64,000 nt of DNA. It comes from Microbacterium sp. GTDB taxonomy: Bacteria; Actinomycetota; Actinomycetes; Actinomycetales; Microbacteriaceae. The DNA lies in NCBI GenBank assembly GCA_017306415.1, contig JAFKIL010000005.1, forward strand, positions 175,500 to 239,499, in the 5' to 3' direction. Made by a program: the position numbers and the translations under genes. The notes under the pieces were generated by a model. That model saw only the letters and a list, made by a program, of their open reading frames with translations, did not search any database and had not been told where the DNA came from. Each line of letters starts with the position of its first letter. Within the stretch, counting starts at the first letter, position 1. Shown here piece by piece: positions 45,108 through 55,100 of the stretch.

Positions 45108-45716
45108 TCAGAAGATGTGGGCCTCGCAGGTGGCGAGGAACTCCACGCGGCGGCGCTGAAGTTCTCGGTACACGGTGGCGCGGGACACGCTGAACAACTC
45201 GGCGATCTCCGTCTGGGTGTACTCGCCGCGATCCTGGACGTCGAACAGGAGCTTCCGCTGCGTGGTGGACAGCTTGGGCTGTTTGCCTTTCAGGTGTCCT
45301 TTCGCGCGGGCGACCGCCATCCCCTCCTTCGTGCGCATGCTTATCAAGTCCCGCTCGAACTCGGCCACCATCGCGAGCACGTTGAACAGCAGCCGCCCCA
45401 CCGGGTCAGTAGGGTCGTACCTGCTGCCGCCCAGACTCAGCGCGACGCCTTTCGTCGTCAGCTCATCGGCGATGTCACGTGCATCCCGCGCCGAACGGGC
45501 GAGTCGATCAAGCTTCGTCACGACGAGAGTGTCGCCTTGTCGAACCGCCGCAAGTGCCTCGCGCAGTCCGGGCCTCGAACGGTTCGTACCGGTCAGCCCG
45601 TGATCTACATAGATGTTCGAATCGAGGACCGCGAGCCGCAACAACGCATCCCGCTGTGCTGTGAGGTCCTGATCGGCAGTGGAGACTCTGGCATAGCCAA
45701 TCTGTATTCCATTCAT
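45108..45716 (-). CDS. Serine recombinase (resolvase/invertase family)
   Basis: This 202-residue recombinase has Ser12 in IGYARVSTADQDLTAQRDAL as the nucleophile. VVTKLDRLARSARDARDI (the Arg-rich motif) and EFERDLISMRTKEGM follow, and a C-terminal helix-turn-helix is formed by YTQTEIAELFSVSRATVYRELQRR. It is the size of Tn3/Hin-type resolvases. The start ATG 45,716 is preferred over an upstream frame extension because the conserved domain begins there. It could resolve transposon dimers or invert a segment; no res or inverted-repeat sites were confidently found next to it. Confidence 0.88.
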   Translation of the reverse strand: MNGIQIGYARVSTADQDLTAQRDALLRLAVLDSNIYVDHGLTGTNRSRPGLREALAAVRQGDTLVVTKLDRLARSARDARDIADELTTKGVALSLGGSRYDPTDPVGRLLFNVLAMVAEFERDLISMRTKEGMAVARAKGHLKGKQPKLSTTQRKLLFDVQDRGEYTQTEIAELFSVSRATVYRELQRRRVEFLATCEAHIF

Positions 45717-45880
45717 GCCGCCGAGCGTGCCCTTCCCAGCCCGAAGATGCACCGGGGCAGATCGGTGATCGAACGAGGTGCGCACCACGCGCTGTCACGC
45801 TCGAAGTCGGCCAACACCTGCCATCCACACTTCCTGACGCCTCCTGACGGCAGGCTTCAGCTTGATGACGTAGCAACAGT

Positions 45881-45910
45881 TGTTGTCAAAGCCCGCGTTG
45901 CTGACTAGAT
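45881..45910 (+). promoter_or_regulatory. Candidate promoter of a short transcript
   Basis: TTGTTG (45,881-45,886) and TAGATT (45,905-45,910) are spaced by 18 bp, close to a sigma-70 pattern. The resulting RNA would start near 45,917 and run to the hairpin at 45,969. Confidence 0.35.
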
Positions 45911-45938
45911 TCGCTATCCCGAGGGAAGGACACAGACT

Positions 45939-45956
45939 ATGAGCCGCGATTACTGA
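45939..45956 (+). CDS. Five-codon open frame with strong ribosome site (possible leader peptide)
   Basis: ATG AGC CGC GAT TAC TGA (MSRDY) follows GAGGGAAGGA and ends 12 bases before the hairpin at 45,969. Such an arrangement is seen in attenuator leaders and translated small RNAs. The next gene starts 233 bases beyond the hairpin. The evidence is position only. Confidence 0.2.
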   Translation: MSRDY

Positions 45957-45968
45957 GATACCAAAGCG

Positions 45969-46004
45969 AGCCCCCGCGTGACTTTGTCGCACGGGGGCTT
46001 CGTT
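45969..46004 (+). terminator. Intrinsic terminator-like hairpin
   Basis: AGCCCCCGCGTG (45,969-45,980) pairs with CGCACGGGGGCT (45,988-45,999), a 12-bp near-perfect GC-rich stem with a short loop, followed by TCGTTATT. It can end the short transcript on the plus strand, and the resolvase-side DNA on the other. Confidence 0.7.
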
Positions 46005-46236
46005 ATTCTCTGGCCCAACAGTCCGGCGATCCTGATCGTGCGCTGGCCCGCACGCCACCACCCAAATCCGGGGAACGCCCGTTTGAGGATCCCCTTGCGG
46101 GCGGAGCGGATGCGGGTAAGTTGCGGGCGATTTGATGGCTTGCGATTGAGGCGAGTGGTGCGCACCGTCGTGCGGTTCGAGGGGCGGGACGAATCGAGCG
46201 GGAGCAGTCCGGCCGTGCACATGCAACAGTGACCTG

Positions 46237-47190
46237 ATGACGAACGAGCCCACACCCACATCGAACGTCTCTGCTGACCGGCCTCCGGTCAGCAGGTCGC
46301 GGCCAGAGGGCGCCACGGCCAACCGACGTGAGTCGGTCCAGCAACAAGCGGAAGCCGAGGCAGCGCTGCCGGATCTGTTGCGTCGGATCGACGATCTGTC
46401 CAACCTCGATGGACAGGGCTACTTCGAGCGCGAGCCGCTATCGACTCTCGCGATCGATGATGCGGCGATCTATCCGTTGCAGGTGTCGACAGCTCCTCAC
46501 TTCGCCATCCTGTCGTCTATCGACCACCTGAGGACTATCGCCGACATCGTTCGCAGCGGAACTCTGCCGATGACTGCTGTCGGCACGCTCTTGCGATCCG
46601 CTCTCGAGACCTCGTGTAGCGCAATCTACTTTCTCGCTCCGCAGAGCCGCGCAGACCGTGTACTGCGGGCCTTGCGGGACGAGTACTTTCAGATTGCTGA
46701 TGCGGAGAGGATGACCGCCGATTTCGATCCCGACCTGACCGTGAACCGAGAAGGCAAAGAGGAGATGCTCGGGCGTGCCTTGCAGGGGTTCTCCGCCGCT
46801 GGCAGCTGGGCAAATGTTACGGGGGGCCGGCCGGCAAGTATCACCACGAAGATTCAGTTCGCATGTCCAGTCGTCGAAGCCCACTCCCTCCGCGGGCGCG
46901 CAGAGTTCGCCGTTCGCGGTCTGTGGCGTGGGTTGAGCGGAATAACGCATGGAAGGCAGTACGCAGCCCTGGCGATCCTGGATCGCGAAGAACTCGGTTA
47001 TGACGAGTCGACCGGAGTCGTGCAGACACACATGACTTTCGGTGTCCGCAGCCTCGTGAGTTGCCTAGCTATCGTCCTTGATGTTGTGGAGACCGCGCAG
47101 AAGCTGTGGGGGCAACGGAGTCGGAGATTCACCAACTTGCCCGAGGACGCCGAGCTTGTGGCAGTCCTACGAGTCGATGGAAGGCTGTAG
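46237..47190 (+). CDS. DUF5677-like protein with HEPN-type helix pair
   Basis: This 317-residue protein has TAVGTLLRSALETSCSAIYFLAPQSRADRVLRALRDEYFQIA, the helix with conserved ALE that DUF5677 and related HEPN proteins share. Later LWRGLSGITHGRQYAALAIL holds an R-x6-H pattern (Arg231 to His238) in the active-site position. The C-terminal half is helical. Members are seen near phage-defence genes; biochemical roles are not established for this form. It is a plus-strand gene with AACAGT six bases before ATG, so leaderless, and converges with the next HEPN gene. Confidence 0.55.
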   Translation: MTNEPTPTSNVSADRPPVSRSRPEGATANRRESVQQQAEAEAALPDLLRRIDDLSNLDGQGYFEREPLSTLAIDDAAIYPLQVSTAPHFAILSSIDHLRTIADIVRSGTLPMTAVGTLLRSALETSCSAIYFLAPQSRADRVLRALRDEYFQIADAERMTADFDPDLTVNREGKEEMLGRALQGFSAAGSWANVTGGRPASITTKIQFACPVVEAHSLRGRAEFAVRGLWRGLSGITHGRQYAALAILDREELGYDESTGVVQTHMTFGVRSLVSCLAIVLDVVETAQKLWGQRSRRFTNLPEDAELVAVLRVDGRL

Positions 47191-47280
47191 CGATCCCGAT
47201 ACGTGCACTGCCCGCTGAACGGACTCGTGACCCCCCCCATGTCTGCGGCGGGTCGCGGGCGCTGCGGTCGGTTCCGGGGG

Positions 47281-48672
47281 TTAGTCGAACGTCGGCGTAT
47301 CCGTCACCGCGCAGGCGAGCACCGATGACGCGAGCATGATCGCGATGACCGCGTTGATGCGGTTGTACTGCCGGCGGGTCGCGGCGTGAGCCGTGACGTT
47401 GCGATGGAATGCGGTGCCGCGATGATCAACCCCGTACTTGCCGGTCATCGTCGCGTGAGCCGGCAGGAGCGAGAACGCGAAACGCCACCCGTGAGCGGCC
47501 AGCTTCTTCTTCTGATCCGCGTTCAGGATCGCGCCCTTGTCGAGGTTTAGCGTGGGCACCCGGAACTGCGAGATCACGGTGTCGAGGACGTTCGTAGCCA
47601 ACGCCTGCGCCGCCTCGGTGTGCCGATCGCGCACTGCTGCGATCGCGCGGCGGATCATGTCAGCGAGGAACAGTGCTCGACGTGACCCGAGTGCGCCGGC
47701 AACGGTCTCGCAGTCGTTGAGGATGCCACGCCAGTTGTTGCCGATCACACGGCGGCGGGCCGAACCGTCCGCAGCTTGCAGCAGCTTATCGATGACGGTC
47801 GCGCCGGGCACCCAGCCCAACGGAATGCCATCCGCGAGCACGGCATGGATCTGAGCTTGGATCGTATCGGGATCGGCAGCGACATCCAACCAGTTGGGGG
47901 TGACGCGCCGAAGCTTCAGTGAGTTAGCGAACCCGCTGAAGTCGAAGTCGAAGATGAACGGCGGCAGCTGGATAAGGGACCCCAGGTCCGGCAGTTTGAA
48001 CGCCGGCATCATCGACTCGATCTGGGCGTCCGTGAACAGGCCACGCATGGGCGAACCCACGCCGGTCAATCCAGGGAGGTTCGTGAAAAGTCCACGTATG
48101 GCGGAACCCGCGCCTGTGAGTCCGGGGACGTCTTTCATCCACGCCGTCGCGTTCATCGCCGACGTGAGCATTCGCGTGCTGGCCTCGTTCAGTCCGGGGG
48201 GGATGAGCGACTGCTGCGCAAGGCTTGTTGCCTTCATCCACTCCGCGTTGAACAGGCCTGTAGAGTAGGCCTGGCCGATGAGCTTGGACGCCGACTCGCC
48301 CAGCCGTAGCCCCTCAAAGTGCGGGGCGATCGCAGAGCTGATTGTCCCCATGAAGACGTCGGAGAAGATCCGGCCAGTGCGCAACGGCGGGAACACGCCC
48401 CTCAGGCCCGTCAGCTCCTTCGACCCAAGCGGCTGGCCGTCGGCGTCGAGGATCCTCACCACGGTCCGCGTCCTCTGCGGAGGATCGTCCGACTCGTCGT
48501 CGGCCGCCACATCACTCAGTTCGTCGGAGAAATCCCTTTGGGCGTCGTCCGCGGACTCGCCGGTCGGCTCGTCGAGGCTCGTCTCCGACTGGTCCGAGTC
48601 GCTCGAAGGGCGCGGTTCAGCAGGCACCTGACCAGCGAACCATACCCTTCCGATCCTGCCGCGTCGCGCCAC
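47281..48672 (-). CDS. Protein with C-terminal HEPN motif and internal duplication
   Basis: This 463-residue protein has an acidic disordered first 70 residues, a middle with two copies of a 15-residue unit (PGLTGAGSAIRGLFT / PGLTGVGSPMRGLFT) and a helical C-terminus. The C-terminus contains FHRNVTAHAATRRQYNRINAVIAIMLASSVL. The R424-N-V-T-A-H429 motif and the following QYNxINA helix match the abortive-infection HEPN families in which RN..H is followed by N-A...ML. The start codon is GTG at 48,672 or later; an internal GTG near residue 16 is possible. It converges with the DUF5677-like gene. Confidence 0.6.
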   Translation of the reverse strand: MARRGRIGRVWFAGQVPAEPRPSSDSDQSETSLDEPTGESADDAQRDFSDELSDVAADDESDDPPQRTRTVVRILDADGQPLGSKELTGLRGVFPPLRTGRIFSDVFMGTISSAIAPHFEGLRLGESASKLIGQAYSTGLFNAEWMKATSLAQQSLIPPGLNEASTRMLTSAMNATAWMKDVPGLTGAGSAIRGLFTNLPGLTGVGSPMRGLFTDAQIESMMPAFKLPDLGSLIQLPPFIFDFDFSGFANSLKLRRVTPNWLDVAADPDTIQAQIHAVLADGIPLGWVPGATVIDKLLQAADGSARRRVIGNNWRGILNDCETVAGALGSRRALFLADMIRRAIAAVRDRHTEAAQALATNVLDTVISQFRVPTLNLDKGAILNADQKKKLAAHGWRFAFSLLPAHATMTGKYGVDHRGTAFHRNVTAHAATRRQYNRINAVIAIMLASSVLACAVTDTPTFD

Positions 48673-48810
48673 GGCACACCTCGGCTGAGGGGTACCGTCG
48701 GCGGCAACGATGAGCTCGCATCTTCAGTCGACTCGAAGACGTCTCCGACCTACTTCTGACCGGTTGTTCGAGGGCACTGCAGTTGCCCGCTCCTCGACGT
48801 CGTCGTCGGC

Positions 48811-48921
48811 TCAGGCCTGCGGAGGCATCGGGGAAAAAGGCAAGCCGTCGGCCAGCGTCGGGTCGGCCTCGAGCTTCGCCGGCCACGGGTCGTCCGCTTT
48901 GGCGGATCCCCATGCGGGCAT
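48811..48921 (-). CDS. Possible 36-residue protein in the 330-bp gap before the AlbA gene
   Basis: An open frame encodes MPAWGSAKADDPWPAKLEAD... ending in PMPPQA. Codon use is GC-rich at third positions, unlike random sequence here. Ribosome-site support is weak. Nothing else is seen between 48,673 and 49,001. It could be the tail of a decayed gene. Confidence 0.22.
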   Translation of the reverse strand: MPAWGSAKADDPWPAKLEADPTLADGLPFSPMPPQA

Positions 48922-49001
48922 CCGCTTAATCCGCACCCTCTGCGTTCAGACGTCTTGCTGGTCCTCCCGTACCCATTCAACAGAAGGACGGGGGCTCTGG
49001 C

Positions 49002-50798
49002 TCAAAACAAGGTCTGATCTTCGTCCGGGTCAACGGCGCGGACTTCGCTCGGCTTGCTCAGCTTCTTCGCGCGCACCCTCGGCTTCGGGAACTTCGGCCC
49101 TGGCCCGTACTCCACGTTCCGTCCGCGTGCAGCATCCGACGTTCGGGTGAGCAGCTCGCGCGCCTGCAAGTCTGCGAGGAGGTCGCGTGCGCGCCAAACA
49201 TCGATATCGAACATGTTCTGCAGGGTCCGATTCGTCACTCGCCCGTACTCCGTGATGTGCGCCAGGACCTTCCGATCGATCTCATCAACGGTTCGTCGGT
49301 TGTAGCGAACCGCAGCGCCGAGCAGTCGCATCGCATCGCTTCGCAGCCTGTACTGTCGCCTGCGAGCGCGGCGGCTCTCTCGCGTTGGCTCGAGAATGCC
49401 GGGCGTATCTTGCGAGAGTCGCCTCAAGATCAGCTCTGTCTCGGGTTCTCCCTTTTGGAGCACCGGCGCCAGCTCGGCCGAGTTTATGGTTCGACGTTGG
49501 CACAGCGTGTAAAGGACAAGCATCGTGTCCGTGTCTTCGCGTTCCTCGACAGGGAGCTGAGCCACAAAGCGGGCGATCGAGGTTCTAGGCGCCCCGCCAG
49601 CGAGCACTACGCGCACGAAGTCTGGGCCGTCCTCGATGACGGGCACTTCCTGCCCTGACCGAATCATCTCCCTAAACATGCGGTCGACGCCTCGTCCGGT
49701 CTCCTCGGCAAGCCTGAGCATGCGAGCAGCTTTCGCGAGAGCTGGGTTCCGGGGTGTGGACGCGTGAGTGAGGATGTTCTGACTCGTCACGCTCCCGACC
49801 AGGCTTCCGGGGGAGATCGCAACGAACGCTGCTGGCGAGTGCTCGATGTTCACCCGCTGGTCGAGCCGGTAGTCGCGATGGATTAGCGCATTCGATAGCG
49901 CCTCGCGAACGGCTGCTTCGGGGAAGTCGGCTATCTCGATCTGTTGGCCGTTCGGAAGTGTGAGTGGTGTGACGTTGCGCCGCGCCCATATGAACGCCAT
50001 CGCCTGCTCGAAGGCGAGGATGAGTGGATATGGCAGGCGCTCGACCGCCACCGCTTCCCCGCCTGGAGTTTGCCTGTACTGGTAGATGATCTGAGAGTCG
50101 TGGTCGGGAGACTCGCAGAACAGCAACTCGCCCGCGCGGCTCAGCGCACCATCATCACCCAGGACTCCGAGCGCTCGCAGCAAGTCAGAGTCCGACAGAT
50201 CTGCAAGAAGCGATCGGTCATCGGGGATTCTTCGGAGCGCATCGCGAGCCGCCGCAATCGCGCGGGCGGAGACGTCCGACGCGGCTCGAGTGCTTGGCTG
50301 CGCCGACCAATCGATCGGGAGACGCTCCTCTCGCAGCCTTTGATGCGCGTGAGGAGTCAGGGGGACGCAGTCGGTTCCTACGCGGTGTGTCGCCCTGCCC
50401 TGACGGTCGGCGTGGATGTCAAAACTTTGGAAGACGTCGACGACGAGTAGCTGTACTGATTGGAAGGATCGAGTTCTGACTCCGACCATGAGCGGGGGTT
50501 CCGTGAGTTCGTGCACTCGTCGTTGCACGGTGGATGGGTCTAGATCGCAGCCGACGAAGGCATCATTGCCCGCTTTTGAGTTTGCGACGCCCATGACGAC
50601 CGTGCCGCCGGCTGAGTTGGCGAAGCACACCGCAGCTTCCACGATCGCGCGAATTGCATCGGGCTTGCTGTCTGGTTGCTGTTTGAAGTCCAGGAGGTCC
50701 GTTTCGAGTTCGTGCGCCGTCATGCCATTTCGTATGGACACGAGGGTCTCTTCTAGTTCCGCGTCGCTTACAGGCACGTCTGACATCATTGCTGACAT
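49002..50798 (-). CDS. ATP-binding protein with AlbA/Schlafen N-domain and HATPase_c_4-type C-domain
   Basis: This protein of about 598 residues has an N-terminal AlbA_2 (Schlafen) domain: LLDFKQQPDSKPDAIRAIVEAAVCFANSAGGTVVMGVANS, with the GTVVMGV strand. A C-terminal histidine-kinase-like ATPase domain contains FPEAAVREALSNALIHRDYRLDQRVNIEH and ISPGSLVGSVTSQNILTHASTPRNPALAKAARML...ETGRGVDRM, then a winged helix. Proteins of this form are linked to phage defence or transcriptional control and bind tRNA or DNA. I chose the ATG at 50,798; ATGs at 50,789, 50,786 and 50,858 are alternatives. It is divergent from the TIR gene. Confidence 0.8.
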   Translation of the reverse strand: MSAMMSDVPVSDAELEETLVSIRNGMTAHELETDLLDFKQQPDSKPDAIRAIVEAAVCFANSAGGTVVMGVANSKAGNDAFVGCDLDPSTVQRRVHELTEPPLMVGVRTRSFQSVQLLVVDVFQSFDIHADRQGRATHRVGTDCVPLTPHAHQRLREERLPIDWSAQPSTRAASDVSARAIAAARDALRRIPDDRSLLADLSDSDLLRALGVLGDDGALSRAGELLFCESPDHDSQIIYQYRQTPGGEAVAVERLPYPLILAFEQAMAFIWARRNVTPLTLPNGQQIEIADFPEAAVREALSNALIHRDYRLDQRVNIEHSPAAFVAISPGSLVGSVTSQNILTHASTPRNPALAKAARMLRLAEETGRGVDRMFREMIRSGQEVPVIEDGPDFVRVVLAGGAPRTSIARFVAQLPVEEREDTDTMLVLYTLCQRRTINSAELAPVLQKGEPETELILRRLSQDTPGILEPTRESRRARRRQYRLRSDAMRLLGAAVRYNRRTVDEIDRKVLAHITEYGRVTNRTLQNMFDIDVWRARDLLADLQARELLTRTSDAARGRNVEYGPGPKFPKPRVRAKKLSKPSEVRAVDPDEDQTLF

Positions 50799-51113
50799 TT
50801 GGCGTGAACTGCAAGTGACAGGGTTTCGCCAAATCTGATCAAACTCATCCGCAAGCAAGCTTCAAGGGGTACGCATCGCTCGCGTCGTTGCGCTTCTTGG
50901 AGTGGACCGGCCTTAAACAGCGCCTGGTGGTGGAGCCGGGATTCCGGTTACTGGTGCCAGCGATGCCGCTCGCGAGCCGGTCGTTGAGCGGACTCGATTC
51001 GGCCGTCTCGCGGAGCGGCCAACATGGGAACCTCAAACGGGATCGCTAGCGGGAAGGGATGTCGGAGGGTGCGCCTATTCTGAGTGTCCGTACGAGGGGA
51101 GGGCAAGTTCAAG

Positions 51114-51911
51114 ATGGCCGGACTGAGTAGATCTCAGATTGAGGCGAGGATTCGCGCTGCGCAGCGCGAGGCGGAGCGAAAGATCAAAGCTGAACTCGAC
51201 CGAGTCAATCGCGAGAACAAGCGACGCGTGGACGATTACAACCGTAAGGTCGACCAGCACAACCGCCAAGTCCTTCAAGCTCAGCAGCGCCGCGTCGATG
51301 CATACAACGCCGAAGTCGCGCGCGTGAATGCACACAACCAGCGCGTGAACACCCACAACGAACAGACGAACGCGCGCAATCGGGCCACGATCTCCGAACT
51401 GAATCGCCACCTGCGATCGGCGGCTTCCGGACCGCGATACACCCCTGCCGAGCAAGATCTAGCCGACCGCGTTCAGCAGCGGGCAGCGCAACACCCCGAA
51501 CGCGATCACGATGCGTTCCTGAGCTATGCGCGAATCGACGGCAGCGAGGTTGGGGTCGCGCTTCGCGCTGAGCTGGAACTCCTGGGTGCTTCCGTGTGGT
51601 TCGACGAGGTGGCGATTATCCCGGGCAAGAGTCAGGCCCTCCAGATGGACAAGGGACTGCGGTCGGCCCGATGCGGGATTGCTCTGCTCACGCCGGCATA
51701 CCTGACGGGTCGTTTCTGGACCGAGCGCGAGCTCGGAGCTCTCCTGCACAAGGAGACCCTGATCCCCGTACTCCACAACGTCACCTTCGAGCAGGTCGCC
51801 GAGTACAGCGGCATCCTCCCGGATCTCGCCGGCTTCGAGACTGCCCGCGACAGTGTGCAGGACATCGCCGCCAAGATCGCAGCAGCAATTCTCCCGACAA
51901 GCACCACCTGA
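51114..51911 (+). CDS. TIR-domain protein with N-terminal coiled coil
   Basis: This 265-residue protein has a long coiled coil (residues 5-100) with Asn-rich heptads such as DYNRKVDQHNRQVLQAQQRRVDAYNAEVARVNAHNQRVN. A TIR domain follows from about residue 131: DHDAFLSYARIDGSEVG, VWFDE (residues 161-165), and WTERELGALL with Glu206 in the position of the catalytic Glu of NAD-cleaving TIRs. Enzymatic TIR effectors deplete NAD+ and stop phage growth. The coiled coil may oligomerise or sense the phage. GGGAGGG lies ten bases before the ATG. A TATTCT box lies upstream. Confidence 0.82.
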   Translation: MAGLSRSQIEARIRAAQREAERKIKAELDRVNRENKRRVDDYNRKVDQHNRQVLQAQQRRVDAYNAEVARVNAHNQRVNTHNEQTNARNRATISELNRHLRSAASGPRYTPAEQDLADRVQQRAAQHPERDHDAFLSYARIDGSEVGVALRAELELLGASVWFDEVAIIPGKSQALQMDKGLRSARCGIALLTPAYLTGRFWTERELGALLHKETLIPVLHNVTFEQVAEYSGILPDLAGFETARDSVQDIAAKIAAAILPTSTT

Positions 51912-52148
51912 CCGGCGTAGGTCGTGGGCGACCGCATGCGGGTCGCTCCGCGGGCAGCCTTCAAAGCGACGCGAGTGCGATCCTCATCACCTCCGCTCAT
52001 GCGCGAATATCCAGCCCGCACCACTGCTCGACCGGCGCCCGTCAACTGCGACGCGATCGGCATCCCAACGACGCGAAAACTGCAATGCACGCAGGCACTT
52101 TATGTGGAACTGCTCGCGAGTTAGACATGATTGGCGTACTCTGGGGGT

Positions 52149-55100
52149 GTGCGCGGGGGCCTTGAGCGGTGGAAGCGGGGTGTCGAATCGCAGGGGGTTC
52201 GGCAAGCGATCGCGTACGCGCTCAAGGGGACGTGCGACTCGCACCTGAGGTCCGTGACCGGAGTTGACGCCCTCGCCGATTACAGCGATATCGCGGGCCA
52301 GGAGGTCGCCCGCTTCATGGTGACCGATGGTGAGATCACGACCGACGTTCTGAACGAGGCGCAACTTCGGCGGTGGGTCGACGGCCACGAGCCCGAATCG
52401 GATGCCGCCCGTGGGCGGGAGCTGCGCTCGCCGCAGGCGGATCTGATCCTGGATGGCACAATCAACGCGCCGAAGTCGTTCAGCGTCGCTGCCTTGATCA
52501 ACGACGATCTGGCCGTCGAGTTCGAGGCGCTGCAAGACCGCCTTCGTGATCGCATCATGGTGACGTGGCAGCGGGAGCTGAACGCCCGTCGCGGTGCCGG
52601 CGGCAAGATCCGTGAAGCTCTCTCGCGGGTCGAGGTCGTGGAGTTGCAGCATCGCCGCTCACGTGCGCTCGATCCGCACATCCACCGTCACCTGTGGCTG
52701 AACGTGAATGTGCTCGGGTGGGACGGTCGGTGGTCGAACATCGACTCCCGGGTGGCGATGAAGCTCCACACGGTCGTGAACGCGGAGGGCGAGCTCGCCG
52801 CCCGCACCGACCCTGCATGGGTCGCAGCGCTCGCCCGCAACGGGTTCACCATCGGGGATGACGGCGAGATCGCAGAGCTCGCATGCGCGGTTCGTCCGTT
52901 GTCGCGTCGGTCGAACCAGATCGAGGCGAACAGGGCGCGTCTGATCGCGCAGTGGCAGGAGGATCATTCCGGGCAACACCCAGACCGTGACGTACTGACT
53001 CACATCGACCGGCAGGCGTGGGCCCTCCAACGCCCAAACAAACCGGGAACGCTTGACGAAGGCGAGTGGCAAGCGCTCGTGCGTGGAGAACTCGAGGCGA
53101 TCGATCCCTCCCTCCTGTGTGCGCGGGGGGCGGTTGTGCCCCGCAGCCAGAGCGTCGATTCCCTTGATCGCGATCTGCTCGCGGCGATGGCGATCGTTGA
53201 CGCGGACCACCGGTCGGCCGCGTGCGGGGGTCGGTTCAGCATGTTCGACGTCCGCGCCGGGGCGATGCGCGCGATCGCCGCATCGGGCGTGACCGCCGAC
53301 CGCGCAGAGCTGGACGAGCCGATCCGGGATGTCGTCGACCGTGCTCTCGCGTTCACCGTTGACCTTCTGGAGGGTGAGGGGAGTCGTCCCGATCACATCA
53401 AGGGGTTCATGGCTGCGGATACCGCGAAGTTGAAAGCGGAGCTCGCCGTGCGCTTCGACGCTCTCACCATCGCCGGCGCACCGGCCAGCGAAGAGGCGAT
53501 CGCGCTGGCGGCGGCGGTCCTGCCTGAGGGAATCGCGATGGACACGGCGCAGCGGGATGCCGCGGCGGCGATCGCGGGCACGGACCGTCTGGTGTCGGTG
53601 ACCGGGCCGGCGGGCACCGGGAAGACGACGATGCTGAAGACCGCGCGCGCTGCGCTGCAGGCGGCCGGGCGGCGGATGGTCATCGTCGCTCCGACGAAGA
53701 AGGGGGCATCCGTCGCGGGACGCGAGACCGGAGCGGCAGCATCCAGCCTGCACGCGCTGCTCGCCGACCACGGATGGCGCTGGGGACACGACGCGGCTGG
53801 CGATGAGGTCTGGACTCGTCTCGCGATCGGCGAAGCCGACCCGGCGACGGGAGTCGTCTATGAGGGCCCGCGCAGGTTTGCGCTTGGGGCGGGGGATCGG
53901 ATCGTGGTGGATGAGGCGGGCATGGTCGATCTGCACACCGCGAACGCTCTCGCCGTACTTGCTGGGGAGACCGGTGTCGGCCTCGCGATGGTCGGCGACC
54001 ATCTGCAGGCGATGCCGGTGGGGCATTCCGGTGCGATGGCGTGCCTGACGCGCCGGGCAACGGCTGTGGTGGAACTGACCTCCGTCCACCGGTTCCGCGA
54101 TCCCGAATACGCGGCCCTGTCGCTCCGGCTTCGCGAACCAGGCTCCCGCGCGGACGCCCTCGACGTCGCCGCCGAGCTCGACCAGCGAGGCCTGGTGCGC
54201 AGGGTCGCGGACGCGACGGACGCCCGCGACGCCATGGTGGACGCGTTCTTCGAGTGGAGCGCGCGGCACAAGAGGGTGGCGCTGGTGACGGGAACCAACG
54301 AGGAAGCCGACGCCATCAACGAGGCCATCCAGCAACGCCGGGTCGAGGCGGGGCAGCTGTCCCTGCATCGGATCGCGGTCGGTCAGGGAGAGCAGCGGCT
54401 TTTGGAAGGCGACGTCGTGCAGACCCGCCGCAACGACCGACACACAGGCGTAGAGAACCGAGCCCTATGGATCATCCGCCACATCACCGGCGACGAGATC
54501 GAACTCGAAAGCGTCACCGCCGAGCGGGACGTGCGACGGGTCTCGCATGACTACGCCGGCGAGCACATGCACCTCGCCTACGCGTCGACGGTGCACGGAA
54601 TCCAAGGTGAGACCACTGACGCATCCGTCGTCGGCCCAGGCGTCGACGCGTCCGGACTCTACGTCGGCATGACCCGCGGCCGCGTACACAACGAGGTCAT
54701 CACTATCGCCCGCACCAGTGCCGCAGCGCGCGAGCAGATCGCCGACGCGATGGCGCGCGGCATCCCCGAAGTGTCCATCGATGAAAGCATCCGCGCCGCC
54801 CGCACCGAACTCGGACGCGCCGCCCGCGATCCTGATGCGAGCGCACCGAACGTGACGCCTCGGTGGAACGACCGCATGCGGCGTCCGTTCGGAGCTGAGC
54901 TCCGCCTCGACCGGATCCTGGCCGACACGATGAACGAACTGGATCGAGCACGACACGCGAACACGTCTGACCGTGCGTTTATCTCGAGAGCCGGTGCGGC
55001 GCTACTCCTGCTCGCGACGACGATCGCTTCCCACGACGCCCGCGCACACGCGCGCCACGGCGCGAGCGACGCGGACACCGCTCCGGTCTCGCAGCAGCAG

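Larger units (their letters stand above)
45717..46236. other. 520-bp gap with a possible short transcript
   Basis: No full gene is visible. The plus strand holds a promoter-like pair, a five-codon open frame with strong ribosome site and a hairpin terminator (45,881-46,004), all described separately. The stretch 46,010-46,232 encodes nothing convincing; an open frame starting inside the hairpin is rejected. Confidence 0.5.

Noticed and set aside
45978-46232. 84-residue open frame
   Set aside because: It begins within the terminator hairpin stem, has Arg/Pro-rich low-quality sequence and no ribosome site; it is likely a chance frame.
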